From the NCBI GenBank assembly GCA_905221605.1, contig CAJNDS010001015.1, forward strand, positions 1 through 41,763: 41,763 nucleotides of DNA. The letters are read 5' to 3'. The position numbers were made by a program, and so were the translations under genes. Shown here one piece after another: positions 10,033 through 21,505 of the stretch; positions within the stretch are counted from its first letter, which is position 1; each line of letters begins with the position of its first letter. Origin of the DNA: Symbiodinium natans. Its lineage: Eukaryota > Sar > Dinophyceae > Suessiales > Symbiodiniaceae. The notes beneath the pieces are model-generated. The model was not told the origin of the DNA and did no database searches. It saw only the letters and a program-made list of their open reading frames with translations.

Positions 10033-10470
10033 ATGTCGAGAACAGCATTGCAGGTTGCATACAGCACTTACTCACGTAGTGTAAACCAAGATACCACGTG
10101 GCTCCGCATGAGACTCTGTCCCGCCGAGGCCTTGGTGTCTCAGAACCTGTTCGCTTACTCGTATTATTCTGGCGCGGAAAGGAAAACCAAGATGTCATTG
10201 GTTCGGGTGGATCCACTTTCGCATCAGATGAAAGCAGTTGGCGATCCCACAGCAGCTCTACTGCACGAAAGGCATGCCCGGCGCGATCCACATCCGTCGT
10301 GTCGCTTCACTCCAGCAAAGGTCCTCAGTACTGGCTACAGCTCCTTTGTGGGAGCCGTATCGCTTCCGTCTGGATCGGAGACGCCGAGCACGTTCACCTA
10401 CATACAGCCTGCGGGAGACAAGAGTGTTGCAAAGGCTCAGCGGGTATCAGCGGGTTTGGGTGGGAAGTGA
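10033..10470 (+). CDS. Unidentified ORF, 145 codons
   Basis: An open frame of 145 codons with well-mixed composition (for example YYSGAERKTKMSLVRVDP). Two other phases also stay open across much of the interval (10098-10505 and 10238-10477), and each contains protein-like pieces, so the true phase is uncertain and small introns may switch between them. It lies between the 9819 exon island and the 10691 exon on the same strand and could be part of the same gene. Function unknown. Confidence 0.28.
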   Translation: MSRTALQVAYSTYSRSVNQDTTWLRMRLCPAEALVSQNLFAYSYYSGAERKTKMSLVRVDPLSHQMKAVGDPTAALLHERHARRDPHPSCRFTPAKVLSTGYSSFVGAVSLPSGSETPSTFTYIQPAGDKSVAKAQRVSAGLGGK

Positions 10471-10494
10471 AGCATGACCTCTTGAGCAACAGGT

Positions 10495-10830
10495 ATGCGG
10501 TGTGAGCTCCGAGGGCCGTATATCTGCTTGCAAAGATGTGAGCTGGGCAGAGGCGGTGTTGACCGACATGTTTGTGCAGCACTTGTGTGCATTCTTTCTT
10601 CTCCTAATGTCTCAAAGGTGGGAGATGTCATTTTGTCAGATGTTTATTTATCTTTGTTCTTCATCTTTTTTGTTCTCACTGATGGCGCAGGGGGAGTTCG
10701 ATGCTGCCACGGCCATCAAGCTGCCGGACGGCCGTTTGCTCTTCGCTTTCCAGAAAGGAGGAGAAACGACCACTTTTTCGCTTGTGTTCAATCTGTTCAT
10801 GTCTGCAGAGAGTCACTTAAACGTCTTTGA
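10495..10830 (+). CDS. Two-exon candidate joined across a 73-base intron
   Basis: Upstream exon sequence in the phase of 10495 ends with ILSSPNVSK at 10617. A GTGGGA donor at 10618 opens a 73-base intron with a strong pyrimidine tract (TTTGTTCTTCATC) and GATGGCGCAG at 10690. The downstream exon continues in phase with GEFDAATAIKLPDGRLLFAF and QKGGE, the most protein-like stretch nearby. The intron length is not a multiple of three, yet the join restores frame, which supports it. The 3' limit is unclear, since pyrimidine-rich sequence begins near 10830. No family recognised. Confidence 0.4.
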   Translation: MRCELRGPYICLQRCELGRGGVDRHVCAALVCILSSPNVSKVGDVILSDVYLSLFFIFFVLTDGAGGVRCCHGHQAAGRPFALRFPERRRNDHFFACVQSVHVCRESLKRL

Positions 10831-12239
10831 ACCACCGGTTGTTTTTTTGTTGCGTTTCTTCCTAACTCTGCTTCGCTTCACTTCGCTCCACCTCACGGCT
10901 CTTCTTTCATGGTGCTCCGTTTGTCATGTTGTGAGCTGCGCACCGTGAGGAACCGTTCAGACTCGCTTCTTGTCGGCTGAGGAAGCATCTGCGCAGGACT
11001 CACATGGACTCGCCAATGTAGCTTTGTGGTGCGGCTTTGTGCGGCTTTTGTGCTGCAGAGCAAAACTGTGAAGTTCTGGAGTGCTTCTTACCATTTCTTC
11101 AGCATGTGTCCAGACACTTAGCAGGACATCAGCATGGCGGTCGTGTGAGTGCCTTCCAGTGTTTTGTTTGTCTGTTAGATAGGTGTGCCGACTTGAAAAT
11201 CAATGTCGATGTTTCACGTCCACGCTAGATTGCCCCCGAACGTTCCCCAGCTAACATGGACGGAGAACATATACCGACAGTATGAATGTAGATTCCGCAA
11301 TCTTAGAGTGCCAGTATGGTCAATGTCGGAGCGCGGCCATGCTGTGTTGAGGAAGTCGATCTCCAAGAGCACCAAAACGGAGTCTTCGCGAAAGCGGTGC
11401 GAAAGCCCTTTTGCATGCCTTTGCTCTTGCTCTGTGGGCCCGGGCAGGTGAAGCGTCAGCTAGACATGGGGGCTTGGATCCAGTGTTGCCGGGCTTTCAG
11501 ACCTTGGTTATGCTTGTTTCGAGTGCATCCGAGAAATCCGGCATTCCCCCCGTGCAATTCGGAGCTGAGAGCTTTTGCCGGGGTTGAGTTGGACGCGACG
11601 TCCAAATGAACAGCAATTTCCCTTCAATCTGGCAAACGGAGGTACACGCCCATTTCAGCTTTCTGATTCAGCTTGGGTTCACCCGCCCAGGGACTTGCAA
11701 GCCCGGGGCCGGGCAATAACAAATCGGCACCCTCGTGCCCGCAGTGCTCAGTCAGCCGACGAAGAGGATTCAACGCAATAACTTACTTAGCAGCATGTGA
11801 AGCAGACAGCATACAGACGTGCTACAGCACGCTCTGACATTCAACAGGTGTGGAACCCTCGGGGATAATTGGGCATGTGTGATGAAGAAGCCCGCCTCGA
11901 CATTGGCCAGCTGCAAGTGTGGTGAGCCCTCCCTGCTCGAACGTAGCGAATGTGCGTCCGAGCTTTGCAAACAAAGCTGTGCCGGCACGATGGGTCGCAG
12001 GTACTTTGACGGCGTCCATCAAAGACTCTGCACAGCGGCAGCTGGAGAAAGCCATCTTGAGGTGATGGAGCTCTAGATCAGTGAGAAATTTGAGCTTGGA
12101 GCGAGCCATGTTTTTGACTGTGCAGCATGAGCTACAATATCCTTGAGGCAATGTGCAGCTGGTCGAGATCGTCTAGATAGAAGGCGTGGCCAAAGTTTTC
12201 AGTCGTCTTCTTGGAGAAACGAGAATGCCGGCCTGACAG
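10831..12239. other. Mixed region with weak frames on both strands
   Basis: No firm gene. On the - strand, 11822-12151 contains a protein-like start (MARSKLKFLTDLELHHLK) followed by a cysteine/serine-rich part. On the + strand, 11203-11609 holds overlapping basic frames. Neither has assignable splice sites. The stretch 10840-10930 is pyrimidine-rich. Confidence 0.35.
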
Positions 12240-12826
12240 GATGGCGAAGGGTGTGCAGATCACCCCTGTGAGACCCAGCTCTTGCAAGGTGAGGGCACCC
12301 GACCCTTTTTGCCGAGCCTTTTTTTTCCCGCTTGTCACCAGGACTTCCCACGAAAGTGGTTCAGACGCGACGGCAGGCGAAGGACACTCCGAGGTTCGGC
12401 AGAATGGTGCGAAGGGTTCAGCAACGTTTAGCAAGTTTAACCCGTTCTTTTGAGCTTTGGGCCACTTGGCGATACTTGGCGGCTCAGACGCTAGGCGTAG
12501 CAACAGCAGATGACAGCCAGTTGGACAGGTACATACCCCCGAAGGCGGATGGAACACGGAGCCTGCCTCGCCTGTTAGCAGATGTCGGCTGCCTTTCTGC
12601 GTTGTTGAATGATTTGAATGTCTTTTTCCGTGGAGGAATGCTTTTCCTACATGGCGGCAGCTACGTGGTCTACGCCCCTCAGGATGCTGTGTATCGCTCA
12701 CTGGCCTCGCGATTGGCTCTTCGATGCGGTGCGCCGGTGTTCACACGTTGTACAGTTTACAGCATCGTGCCGTTCTCGGTATATCTGAGTGTGCCACATC
12801 GCAGGGCTATGTGTACTCTCCGTTGA
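12240..12826 (+). CDS. Two-exon candidate gene, function unknown
   Basis: A 49-base exon (12240-12288; CADHPCETQLLQ) follows GCCTGACAG. The donor is AAG|GTGAGG and the intron, 12289-12341, is only 53 bases, with an eight-T pyrimidine tract and TTGTCACCAG. The join is phase 1 and continues in the long frame LPTKVVQTRRQAKD, RRVQQRLASLTRSFELWATW and on for about 160 codons to TGA at 12824. The product would be basic and helical at its start, with a hydrophobic/aromatic centre (LNVFFRGGMLFLHGGSYVVY). No catalytic motif or family is recognised. A - strand frame (12132-12701) overlaps it and is probably a shadow. Confidence 0.42.
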
Positions 12827-15800
12827 CTACCGACTTGCTCCTGAGCATTTATTCCCGGCTGCATATGAGGCCAGGACAATCGTGGCTCCTGCTCAGTTGC
12901 GGATGTGAGGGGTTGGGGCCTGGATGTGGGAAAGCCACAGTCACACTGCTGAGGGCGTGTGCGGTTTACAGGGAATTCTTTTGTCGTTGACTGTTGTCGT
13001 ATCTCTCGTTGTGTTGTTATGACAGAGCTCCAGGCTCGAAAGAAAAGAAAACTTAGAGAGATGAAGTCAGAAGTACAGAAAGACAAAAAGAAGGTCAGAA
13101 AGACAGAAAGAAGGTTCCCCCACCAGTCCTCCCACAAAAGCCAAGCCGCTAGATTGTTTCAAAGGCCGCGCACGTTTGCATCAGCCCCGCCGAGCAGTGT
13201 GTTTTTGTCTGACGCAAGATGTTTGAGCATTTTGAACCCAATCAAGCATTCAAGGTAGCTGTAATTGGCGGTGAGGGTTGTTGTATTGCCGTGATAAACT
13301 CGTTAGAGTTGCATATTCCGGCAGCCGAAGGTTCGCGAACCTCATTGCGTGCACTGCGCTGCTTTATGCTCTTCTTCTTCTTCTGCTTCAAAAAATAGTA
13401 CAGTACCCTTGGTCTTTGTCGGCTGGAGTTTGCACCTGCTGCTATGCCTGTATGATGCTTCTCGTGTCCCCTAAACGCAACCAACCAGTTCCAATGGGAC
13501 GCAGGATGCATGTGAAGCTGTGAAGTGGATCTCTCAGCATGGACCACCTGACGACGAAGGCGCAGAGCCTGTGAGAATTGGCGCAGCCAGAAATTGTAGT
13601 AAATCGTACATGAACAATCTGAGTTAGTTACTCTGACAGGTGGTGCTAGTGTCACGAAGCCTGCCAAAGATGTTTTTGCCGGACACTTGGTCATCGAGAG
13701 TGTGCGATTCATCCTTACCAAAGGTGATTTGTTTACAACAGGTTCGAGAGACTGTGATAGTGCCCCGAGTCGAATAAGGAAGGCAAGTCATTAGGTTTTT
13801 GTGTGATGTTAACATCACAAGCGCTGGACTTGCCCGTGGAAATACAAAAAGCGCCGCCCTAAGGGCCTGTATTTCACGTGGTTACGGTTTTTAGGCTTGT
13901 ACGTGTGATTCTGTATGCTTTCCTTGCAAGTTAAGGTTGAGCGAGTTCTCACAAGACTTCACACATGGAACCCCCTCCCTTTCCCCACCAAGACTTGTTT
14001 GCTTACAGTATTCTTCACTGGATCGTTACGTGAAGGGATCCTTTCTTTTGGCATAAAAGATGGAGGGTGCATGGCAGAATTCAATTCGGGCAGAAACTGG
14101 ACATCAAATTCAACGCGCATCTTTCATTAGTCCGAAGTATAAACCCAACAAACCTGGGTCTACATTAGACATTGCCTTAGAGGGAACGGTCACTTCTCTA
14201 ATTTGCCTAACCAAAACCTTAAACTATCCTAAACCCAAGACTTCCCAACGATTGTCGAGTTTTGATAAGAAATACAATTAAACATGTACCATGGAAACAA
14301 AATTCTTAGACTGGTTCTTGGGTCTGTGTGGGGTTTGAAGGGCTGTTCTTTGCATGATGTGCATGGTGCTTAATGGTGCTTACACAAGCAAAAATATCAT
14401 GCATCCTTGAAGGCTGGTGTTGGGCGCTTTGTTGGGTCCGTGCTGCAAAATTTGACTTGATGGAAGCCGTTTCTTTGCATGATTTTACCCAACCCGTATC
14501 GTTCGCCGTTTCTTGAGAGCATCTTTTTTGGCGCCAGGGCTTACAACATGAAAAGCGTTGAGGTTAACGGTTAACACCCTTCCAGGCTTGCAACTCGAAC
14601 CAACGCCCGCTGTGTCTGTGTGTGTGGAGTCAAGAAAGTGGTTCCTGTGGTGTGGACCGGTTGTGCAGTCAACAAGTGGTTCTTCAGTGTGCTCGGTCGG
14701 CATGATCTTGTTGTGTGCGTCGACACGGTGCTTTTTTAGCCTCTCTCACCCATCCCACCTTCCTTGTGCGTGGGCGTCAGTCAAGAAAGATGGGGGGACG
14801 TTAGGAACCCTCCCCCCCAAGCCCTTTAGAATGGTTTCTACAGCGCCTGTGGGTACCACAACAGCAGCCCTGCGTGCCGTTTGAGAAGCCAGATGCTTTG
14901 GTAGGTGTGTGGCGACAGTGCTGGAGGCTTCGCGGCTTCGCAATCTTGGCACAAGGCTGCCTGAGATGCGGGTTGTTTGCGAATGTGCTGGAGGAGGCTT
15001 GGCACTGGCGGTTTCGAACTCGATGTTAAGTTAATGCAGCAGTCGGCACAGATATTGCAACGAGTTGTTGACTTTTTCTTTCGAGTTTTCATGGTTGGCC
15101 GAGGCTTGCATGTCCCAGCCAAAATCGATTCGTCAAAGCCTGCGAGGAGTCATTGGGCAAGTGCCTCAGAAGATCATCTCAGATAAGTAACCAATGTCAG
15201 GCAGGACATCTGAAGGTCCCATACGGCGTTTTGCCAGCACAAGGTGGATCTAGGACGGAACTGAAGGCAGGCACTTGTGAACGGACAGAAAGCAACTGTT
15301 TTCCGGCTTGCAAGTGTATCTATTTGCTGGCCTAAAAACATCAGACCGCTGCATGGCGTCAAAGCCTGAAAGGAGAGGTGGATCTAGCTTCCGGTTCAAC
15401 GTGTACGGTTTTGGATGTCAGCGAAAATTGAGTTAATTCCTTCCGAAGTCTTCAGACGAAATACTGCGTCTGCATGTCCAGTGCCCAGAACGAACACTGC
15501 TAGAATACATGCTCCTTGCGCGCCTCGTGAAGTCGTTCGTTAGCTTGGAGCATCCTTGTGATACAGAGCACCTCTTGCCGCTTTGCAGTTTTTTCATCCT
15601 TGTTTTCTGCAAAGGCTCTCAGCTTGGACGGATATGACGGCGTCCACGCCAAGCTACGACACGCGCCAGTGGTGTGCAGATACATGTTCAGGTGACCGGC
15701 CTTGGTTTCAAAGTTCACCAGGTGTCTTTGACTGGTCCAAGTGAGGTGATGCCACCAACGCAGGTGTGGACCGCAAAAGCGGCAGAGAAGAAGCAGAGGG

Positions 15801-16820
15801 CTACCTGGGACGTGCCTTTGGCTACAGTATTGGACCTTTCATGTGCCGGCACATTGGCTTGGTGTTGGTCGGACAGTGACAGGCAGGGGAGTTGAACGCC
15901 ATGGCGCCAGACCTGGCAAAGAGGTTTCCTTCTAGCTATTGCGTGCTTTTACCTAGAGTAGACTGTAGGTCGTGATTGGCGTGCTAGCCCTTTCTTCGCA
16001 TCGTCGGCCCGGCTCCGCTCCTTGCCCCCGGTCCTGCTGCAGGCCCGTCTTCACTTCGTTGCACGCAGTTTTGGATAGCGTTGTCCACGTGAGCGGCAGG
16101 TGGGTGATTTCGAGCTGATTTTGGATGAATCTGTTTGGTCCTCAGCCTATTGCAATGGCGCAGCCGTAAGTGATGTATGATGTATGTAACAATGTGCTTT
16201 TCAGGTCCTCCTGCAGCAGCGACTAAAGAAGCTTGGCCATCCACCTGGTGAGCAGGACATAGTAGGACTATGTGCAACGTTGCAGAATGTTGCAGAGATG
16301 AACTGGGCAATGCAAGCAAACGATGATGCTTGCTGCAACGTGCCGAGGTCATGCAGATGCAGACGTAACTGTGTATCCTCGAATGTACCTACCTCATTGA
16401 GTCTCATTGCGATAGTCGTGGGGGTGCCTTGCAGCGAACATTTCGACATCTTTCGATGGTAACTGTCAGGGTTGCCGTGGGTACTTAGCAACAGCTTGAT
16501 GTCAAAGCTCAGTTGTAAGGGCCATCGTACGCTTTCACTGTCATTCTTGGTACGAGGTGGCATTGCTGGCATCAGTATGAGGAGGGCAGTGGTGTGGCTC
16601 CTGGCGGGTCGTGGCAGCTGTTGTGGCTGTGTAGCGCTTGGGCAATTTGATGCGGGGTGAAACATCACATAGCACGTTGTAATGGGTAGCACTTGATGCC
16701 AGCTTACCTAAATAGTTGCAACCGGAATGTCCGGCTCATGCGTCCGTTGCTCCTGCGCAGTCGGTGCGCATGTTGTCAACTGGAACGTGGACGAATCTCC
16801 AGCGTGGAAACATCTCTCTG
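12827..16820. other. Four kilobases without a recognisable gene
   Basis: Only short overlapping frames are present, the longest about 160 codons (13242-13721 -, 16201-16692 -) with no family resemblance. 13020-13110 is purine-rich (AAAGAAAAG/GAAAGACA words), and 13365-13385 has CTTCTT repeats. I find no tandem repeat, RNA gene or retroelement fragment. Confidence 0.4.
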
Positions 16821-16856
16821 ATTATATATCAGAATATATATATATATATGTATATT
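16821..16856. repeat. TA-rich microsatellite
   Basis: ATTATATATC is followed by an uninterrupted TATATA run and GTATATTG. A simple repeat with no visible function. Confidence 0.85.
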
Positions 16857-17635
16857 GCGATGCTACCAAAATCACTAAATCACATTGACAGCTTGAGCCA
16901 GCTAGCAACAGCAACTCAGGCCTGGAGCAACCGCTGTTCCAAGCTCGAAAAGCTCTTCGCGACCTCGCAAGCTGGGTGTGAAGCCTAGTTTGGCCACGCT
17001 TACTATGTGAAGTTTCATGAAGGTTCATGAAGGTTGTTTTGGCTTGTTGTAGCTGCCTTCAGGTTCAGGCCCACAAGGGGTGACCTGATGGGAACCTTCC
17101 GCTGCAAAGCTTCTGCGGTTGCGGTGAAATTGCGGACTCTGCGTGTTTCGGCTTTGCTATACGCACAGATCCAATCACTGCATCTCCACCTCTTGCTGGC
17201 ATTTCTGGCCTGCAGTTTTGAAGCTCTGTCTTGGATGACCCAATGGAGTGTCATGTCAGACTGTCAGATCTCGTACATGATTAATGTAACCTGCAAGTTT
17301 ATAACTTTGCCATACTTTGCCTCAGCAGCATGGGCCGCTGTCGGAAGTGCTGCTGTTGCCTGTGCTGCCCCTGCTGCTTCTTCCTCGGCACACTACCAGC
17401 GATTCTTTTGCCCATACCTCAGCGCACCACGTAGCACACCATTTAGCTCGCTGTCGTTGTCAGAGTTGTGTGCCGGCTTCTCTTCATGACACAGGATGAC
17501 ACAGGCTTACATGGTCACGCCTTCTGTGGCCCCATGGTCTAGCTGAGTCTAGCTTCCCCCGTCAGGTGAGGTTCTTGAGGACCGGGAGTAACTTGCTTCA
17601 GGCTTTTTGGTTGGGGGCCTTGTTAGAAGGCTTAT
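16857..17635. other. No firm gene; one open frame
   Basis: A + strand frame at 17034-17489 (151 codons) has several hydrophobic stretches and an alanine/serine-rich part (AAWAAVGSAAVACAAPAASS). It has no recognisable domain or splice context, and its composition could be chance. Otherwise nothing is seen. Confidence 0.3.
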
Positions 17636-18180
17636 TTCCGAAGGGTGCGGGTTATACATGTAGGGTGTAGGGTGTAGGGTTTAAAGTCCTTTGGGCTTAT
17701 ATGAGTTTATCGGTTTTTTATGGGGTTCATGTATAGGGTGTTTATAGTGCTATTTTTTCAGGGCTTACATGGCTTAAGAGATTTTATGGGGTATATGATA
17801 TGGGCAGAGCAGGGTTTGTTTTCAGAGGGGTGGAAATGATGATCTGTTTATACAATAGGTCATTGTTGCTGAAAATGTGTATCCAGGGCGGTGAAACAAG
17901 GTCTGCAATCTTGTACCCACCTTATATTTTGTTTCTTGATCGGTCCGCGAAGGGTTGCAGGGTTTAGGGCTTGTGTTGAGGCAGAGAGTTTATAGGGGTC
18001 AGGGGGTTTTGAGGTTAGCGTGTGGGTCCCCCCCCCCTTAGCTCGGCACCTGACCTGTGGATCTGTGGTTTAGGCTTTCGGGTTTTCGGGCTGGAGGGTT
18101 TAGGGATTTATCGGGCTTCAAGGATTCAGGTTCAGAGTTTGCAAGGTTTTTGGGTGTTTTCCTTGGAGTTTACAGGGTTT
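17636..18180. repeat. Degenerate GTAGGGT / TTTAGGG-like G/T-rich tract
   Basis: GTAGGGTGTAGGGTGTAGGG near 17655, then scattered GGGTTTA, GGTTTAGGG and TTTATAGGGG words to about 18180. The strand asymmetry (G and T on +) and the word form resemble decayed TTTAGGG telomeric DNA, but no long perfect array remains. No coding signal is seen. Confidence 0.55.
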
Positions 18181-18236
18181 GTTTCCGGGTGGGTGGGAGG
18201 GTGGGTGGGTGGGAGGGGGGTGTGGGAGGGTGGTGT
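18181..18236. repeat. GGGTGGGA G-rich repeat
   Basis: Imperfect units of GGGTGGGA/GGTGGGTGG over about 55 bases. Closely spaced runs of three or more G on one strand fit the pattern of a potential G-quadruplex. Confidence 0.8.
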
Positions 18237-18765
18237 GTTTTCGTCAAGGGACAGCGCAGCGCTTTGAACACATGACCTACGAGCATGAATCACGTGGGCC
18301 TGCCCGCCTTTGGTTTCATTTTGATTGTGTTCATCTTCCCGGCGCACGGTCACCTCGTTGCCTGCGTGAGACCTACAGTTCAAGCGCAATGCAAACACTG
18401 CCAGAGCTTTCAGCTTAGTTCTGAAGAGCCCAGCGACTCAACCTGTGAGAGCGGGGGGAAGCCTTGCTGGATGTAGTTTTGCGTCAACGGCCGCAGGCTA
18501 CGGCGGCCATTGTGCATCTGTGTGAGCCGGAAAGTGCGCAGGGAACATGAAAGAAATCATTTAGACCTAACTTTAGGGGGGAGGTTCTTGAAGGTAGCGG
18601 AATCTAAGCTCTAAAAGCGCACCAAGCAAATCGAAGTGTGGGAGGTGGCGGGGGGATGCAACAACTGCAACACCAGCTTCCTCACGAGGTGACAATCTGA
18701 AAACACGTCAATGTCTCAGTCAACACCAAAACAAGGCCGTTTGCATGCTCTATCAATAGAAAAAT
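18237..18765. other. No recognisable gene
   Basis: Short frames only (for example 18285-18476 +, with a hydrophobic beginning). No repeat or RNA signal identified. Confidence 0.4.
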
Positions 18766-18966
18766 ATGTGTTGGAGTTCAGCTATAGCCGGTATAGCCAA
18801 CCTGGCGATGTATTTAACAGCCCGAGCGCATGTCATCAGGTTTGGTGCCGTGCTAGCACTGGTTTTGGCGTTAGCATTCGCCGACCGCGCAGCTGACCTT
18901 GATGAAGTGGCGGAGCTTTGCGACTCGACATGCAATACGCATCCATGCAATTTTGCATGTTGTTAG
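18766..18966 (+). CDS. Small secreted-type cysteine-rich ORF
   Basis: A 66-codon frame with a central hydrophobic leader (FGAVLALVLALAFA), an acidic linker (DLDEVAEL) and a short C-terminal part with five cysteines spaced C-x3-C-x4-C-x3-CC before TAG. This order is typical of small secreted peptides, although the leader is preceded by about 30 residues. It may be the last exon of a longer gene, because an acceptor-like GCATGTCATCAG lies just before the leader at about 18840. The family is not recognised and no activity is claimed. Confidence 0.33.
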   Translation: MCWSSAIAGIANLAMYLTARAHVIRFGAVLALVLALAFADRAADLDEVAELCDSTCNTHPCNFACC

Positions 18967-20372
18967 TTGAAAATTCCGGTGCCGCCTGTTAGGAGGTGTT
19001 GTTGCTGACAGGCGAAGCAGCATTCTTTTTCAAGGACACAAAGTCGCATCCCCAGCAAAAGCAGGCTTGGAGTAAACAAAGCTTGAATCCATCGTCATAG
19101 GCAGAATCAGAAAGAACGAGGCTCTCCTACACCGTCGCCTCACAGAGCAACCTTGATGCATGGCACAAGGTGCGTTCTCACCAGCGTCAGTGCACGCCTG
19201 TGTTGTGAGACTAGACCCGGAGCAGGTTTGCCGAGAAACCTTCGAAGGCCTGGATTCCGAGGCAACTGATTGCACCCTTTCTGAGTTGCATGTCTACAAG
19301 TCTATTAGTGTTTAAAAGTGCTCTGTGACCATGGTGAAGCGTGTGATACCAGTCATCACGGGCATGGGCTCAAACACGGAACGATCCCAAGGTTGTGCAA
19401 ATAAGCGGTTTATCTTTGACGGTCAAAGCTGAGAGGATGTAATTGGGTTGCCTGACGGTGAAGACATTCGACACAGCTTGATGACCACATCGCCACGCAG
19501 TCAGGGGGCATGCCAGGTGGGTCCGGAAGTTTATTTCTCCTAGGTTTCAGTGAGTCTACTGTAGAAATCTGTAGGCAGTTTTGAGGAGATCCTGGTTCAA
19601 GGTGCGGCGGCTGCGGGGCACCGATGTTTCAAACACCTGTGCCAACATGCCAAAGCTAGGTGACGTTGTTTGAAAGCTACAGCAGCTTCGCAAGACAACG
19701 TGCAAAAGCCAGCTGGTGCATTGACAGACAAACAACCAGGGCACCAACGTGGCAAAGTTGGCGTTGCCGAATGAACCTAGAACGCGAGAACGCGATTGTT
19801 TGGATGACCCGATCCATCGCCTCAGACTTGCACTATTTTTGAGGGTTGTTAGGGGCCAAGTGTAGGGGCCCTCAGTTTCTTGTGGCGTCAAGGGGATGTG
19901 CATGTCAAACGTGCGACCTTGCTACAAGCTCACGCCAGCCTCAGACACACCAAAACGGCCGCGGAACCTAGCAGTCCTAGCATTGGTCACGGTTGCCGAC
20001 TTGACACTGCTTGTTGCTGGGACCCACAGGCACAGCGACTCCTGCGTGAGATGCGGTCAGCTGGCCGACATCGGAAGGACTGGAGGCTAAAGGGCGGGGA
20101 GAGGAGAGACGGCGAGATTCCGTGCCCCCTATACTTGCGGAGACTTGGGGCTGTGATTGGCATTGGCAATTTGCTTCAGGACTTGTTAGATTGGGAGATT
20201 GATGTGCCTTGGATTGCAGGAAGCTGGTACCTCAGCTAAGCGAGTCATGTTGCTTCGCCCCACCCAAGGGACGAAGCGGGGGTTGGAAGAATCGCGCGCT
20301 TGACAGCATTGCCAATGGCAGCCTCAAAGAGCAAGCTGAATTACCGGAGTTTGCAGCCTGGCACAGTCGGAG
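18967..20372. other. No recognisable gene
   Basis: Frames up to 119 codons (19880-20239 +, 19556-19903 -) overlap one another and have no motif I can name. No tandem repeats. Confidence 0.35.
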
Positions 20373-20582
20373 ATGTTTGGCATATTGTTTGGTGTATTTT
20401 GGTGTGGATGCGCAAGCGTCGCGGAGGTTTCCTTGGACGAGATTCCATTGGCCTTCAAGGAATCCAAAGTGCTGAGATTCGACGGTTTCAAACTCCTTCC
20501 AGATACTATGTTTAATGCAACATTGACAGACATTGTGAGACTCTCGGTGAATTTGGAGGCCACTTCGCAGATGACTCTGTAG
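20373..20582 (+). CDS. 69-codon ORF with hydrophobic leader, unknown function
   Basis: Starts with a hydrophobic segment (MFGILFGVFWCGCASVAEV) that would suit a signal peptide or membrane anchor. It continues with a well-mixed domain-like part (VSLDEIPLAFKESKVLRFDG, then LLPDTMFNATLTDIVRLSV) and ends at a stop. The second part is more protein-like than the overlapping phases, so at least an exon is plausible. An AAG near 20421 could be an acceptor, making the leader artificial. Family unknown. Confidence 0.33.
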   Translation: MFGILFGVFWCGCASVAEVSLDEIPLAFKESKVLRFDGFKLLPDTMFNATLTDIVRLSVNLEATSQMTL

Positions 20583-20930
20583 GTGTTGTAAGTAGGGGAC
20601 AGCCCTCTCTCCAAGGACTACACCCGGACTCGGCCAACAGCACCGTCATGTTCGGAAGCCTGGATGCATCATAGTACATGGGAAGTGCACGGATTGAAGT
20701 GCGTGGGAAGTGCATGATGATCTGTGGAGGAACCTTCGATCTCACCGGGTCTGTTTGTCGGATCTTGCTGCTCCTTCCGGTGTCGCGCTTTTACTCGCGA
20801 ATTGGTGACAAAGCGATCTTCCCTGTGCAGAACTTACTCTTCGAGAGCGGGATTTATGTGATGGCTTGTGATGGCTGTAACGTTGCTGTCATGTTGCTGG
20901 TCAGCTGGCCTGAGCCTCACGTAACGTGAG
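20583..20930. other. No recognisable gene
   Basis: Overlapping short frames on both strands and no repeats or RNA signals. Confidence 0.35.
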
Positions 20931-21314
20931 GTGATGAGGGCCGTCCTGGTGACACTTGCGCCCCTCTGCTCGGAACGTTCCGAAAGCGCTCAGACTGGGC
21001 AGGGTTCCACAGCATGCCAACATGCTCAGGAGCTTCTGCAAGCTCCAGTCGATGGATTCTTTGGTCCAGGAACCTGCGAAGCTTGCTGCCTTCGGACCGC
21101 CGTGAGTCGTGTAAGGGGCATGGAGCAGCGACACATGCTGGTAGGGTGCGCTATGCTATTCCAAGCACAGGCACAACTGCACCATTGTCATGTCGTCAGT
21201 GCTTGGAGGAAGACTGCAAACATCCAGACCAGCCCTGCTCTCTACAAAAACCTCAGTACATGTGCACTCCAATCATATGGACTCATTTTTGTCAAGTTTG
21301 TTTCGTCTCTCTAG
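20931..21314 (+). CDS. ORF with a peptidoglycan-binding-like segment
   Basis: A 127-codon frame. At about 21027-21095 it encodes QELLQAPVDGFFGPGTCEA, which matches the core pattern of peptidoglycan-binding domain 1 (LQ, spacer, hydrophobic-DG-x-FGP-x-T-x-x-A). Only about half of a domain is visible, the spacer between LQ and VDG is shorter than usual, and the next residues (CCLRTAV) do not continue the family pattern, so it is a fragment, a decayed copy or chance. The rest of the frame is cysteine-rich and not recognised. Confidence 0.25.
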   Translation: MMRAVLVTLAPLCSERSESAQTGQGSTACQHAQELLQAPVDGFFGPGTCEACCLRTAVSRVRGMEQRHMLVGCAMLFQAQAQLHHCHVVSAWRKTANIQTSPALYKNLSTCALQSYGLIFVKFVSSL

Positions 21315-21505
21315 GTCGTCATTCAAAATCATCCAAGTACTCGAAATGACTGGAACCGGGCTTGGAAGCTCCGAGCCTTCACACATTCTCCATGAAGTCA
21401 TGCTCCTGACATATTACAAAGATTGAATTGAAATACTCAAGACGATATATACAACAACATGAGCAACAAATGGAAGAAACCATAAATGCAACAACGTCAA
21501 GGGGG
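21315..21505. other. No recognisable gene
   Basis: Mixed-composition spacer leading into the telomere-like tract. Only short frames are present. Confidence 0.4.

Noticed and set aside
12132-12701. 189-codon - strand ORF containing AFYLDDLDQL, superficially like an RT catalytic site
   Set aside because: No other RT motif is in order around it and it overlaps the better-supported + strand spliced candidate.
14580-14612. tRNA T-arm-like GGTTCGAGTTG on minus
   Set aside because: No matching acceptor, anticodon or D arms at tRNA spacing.
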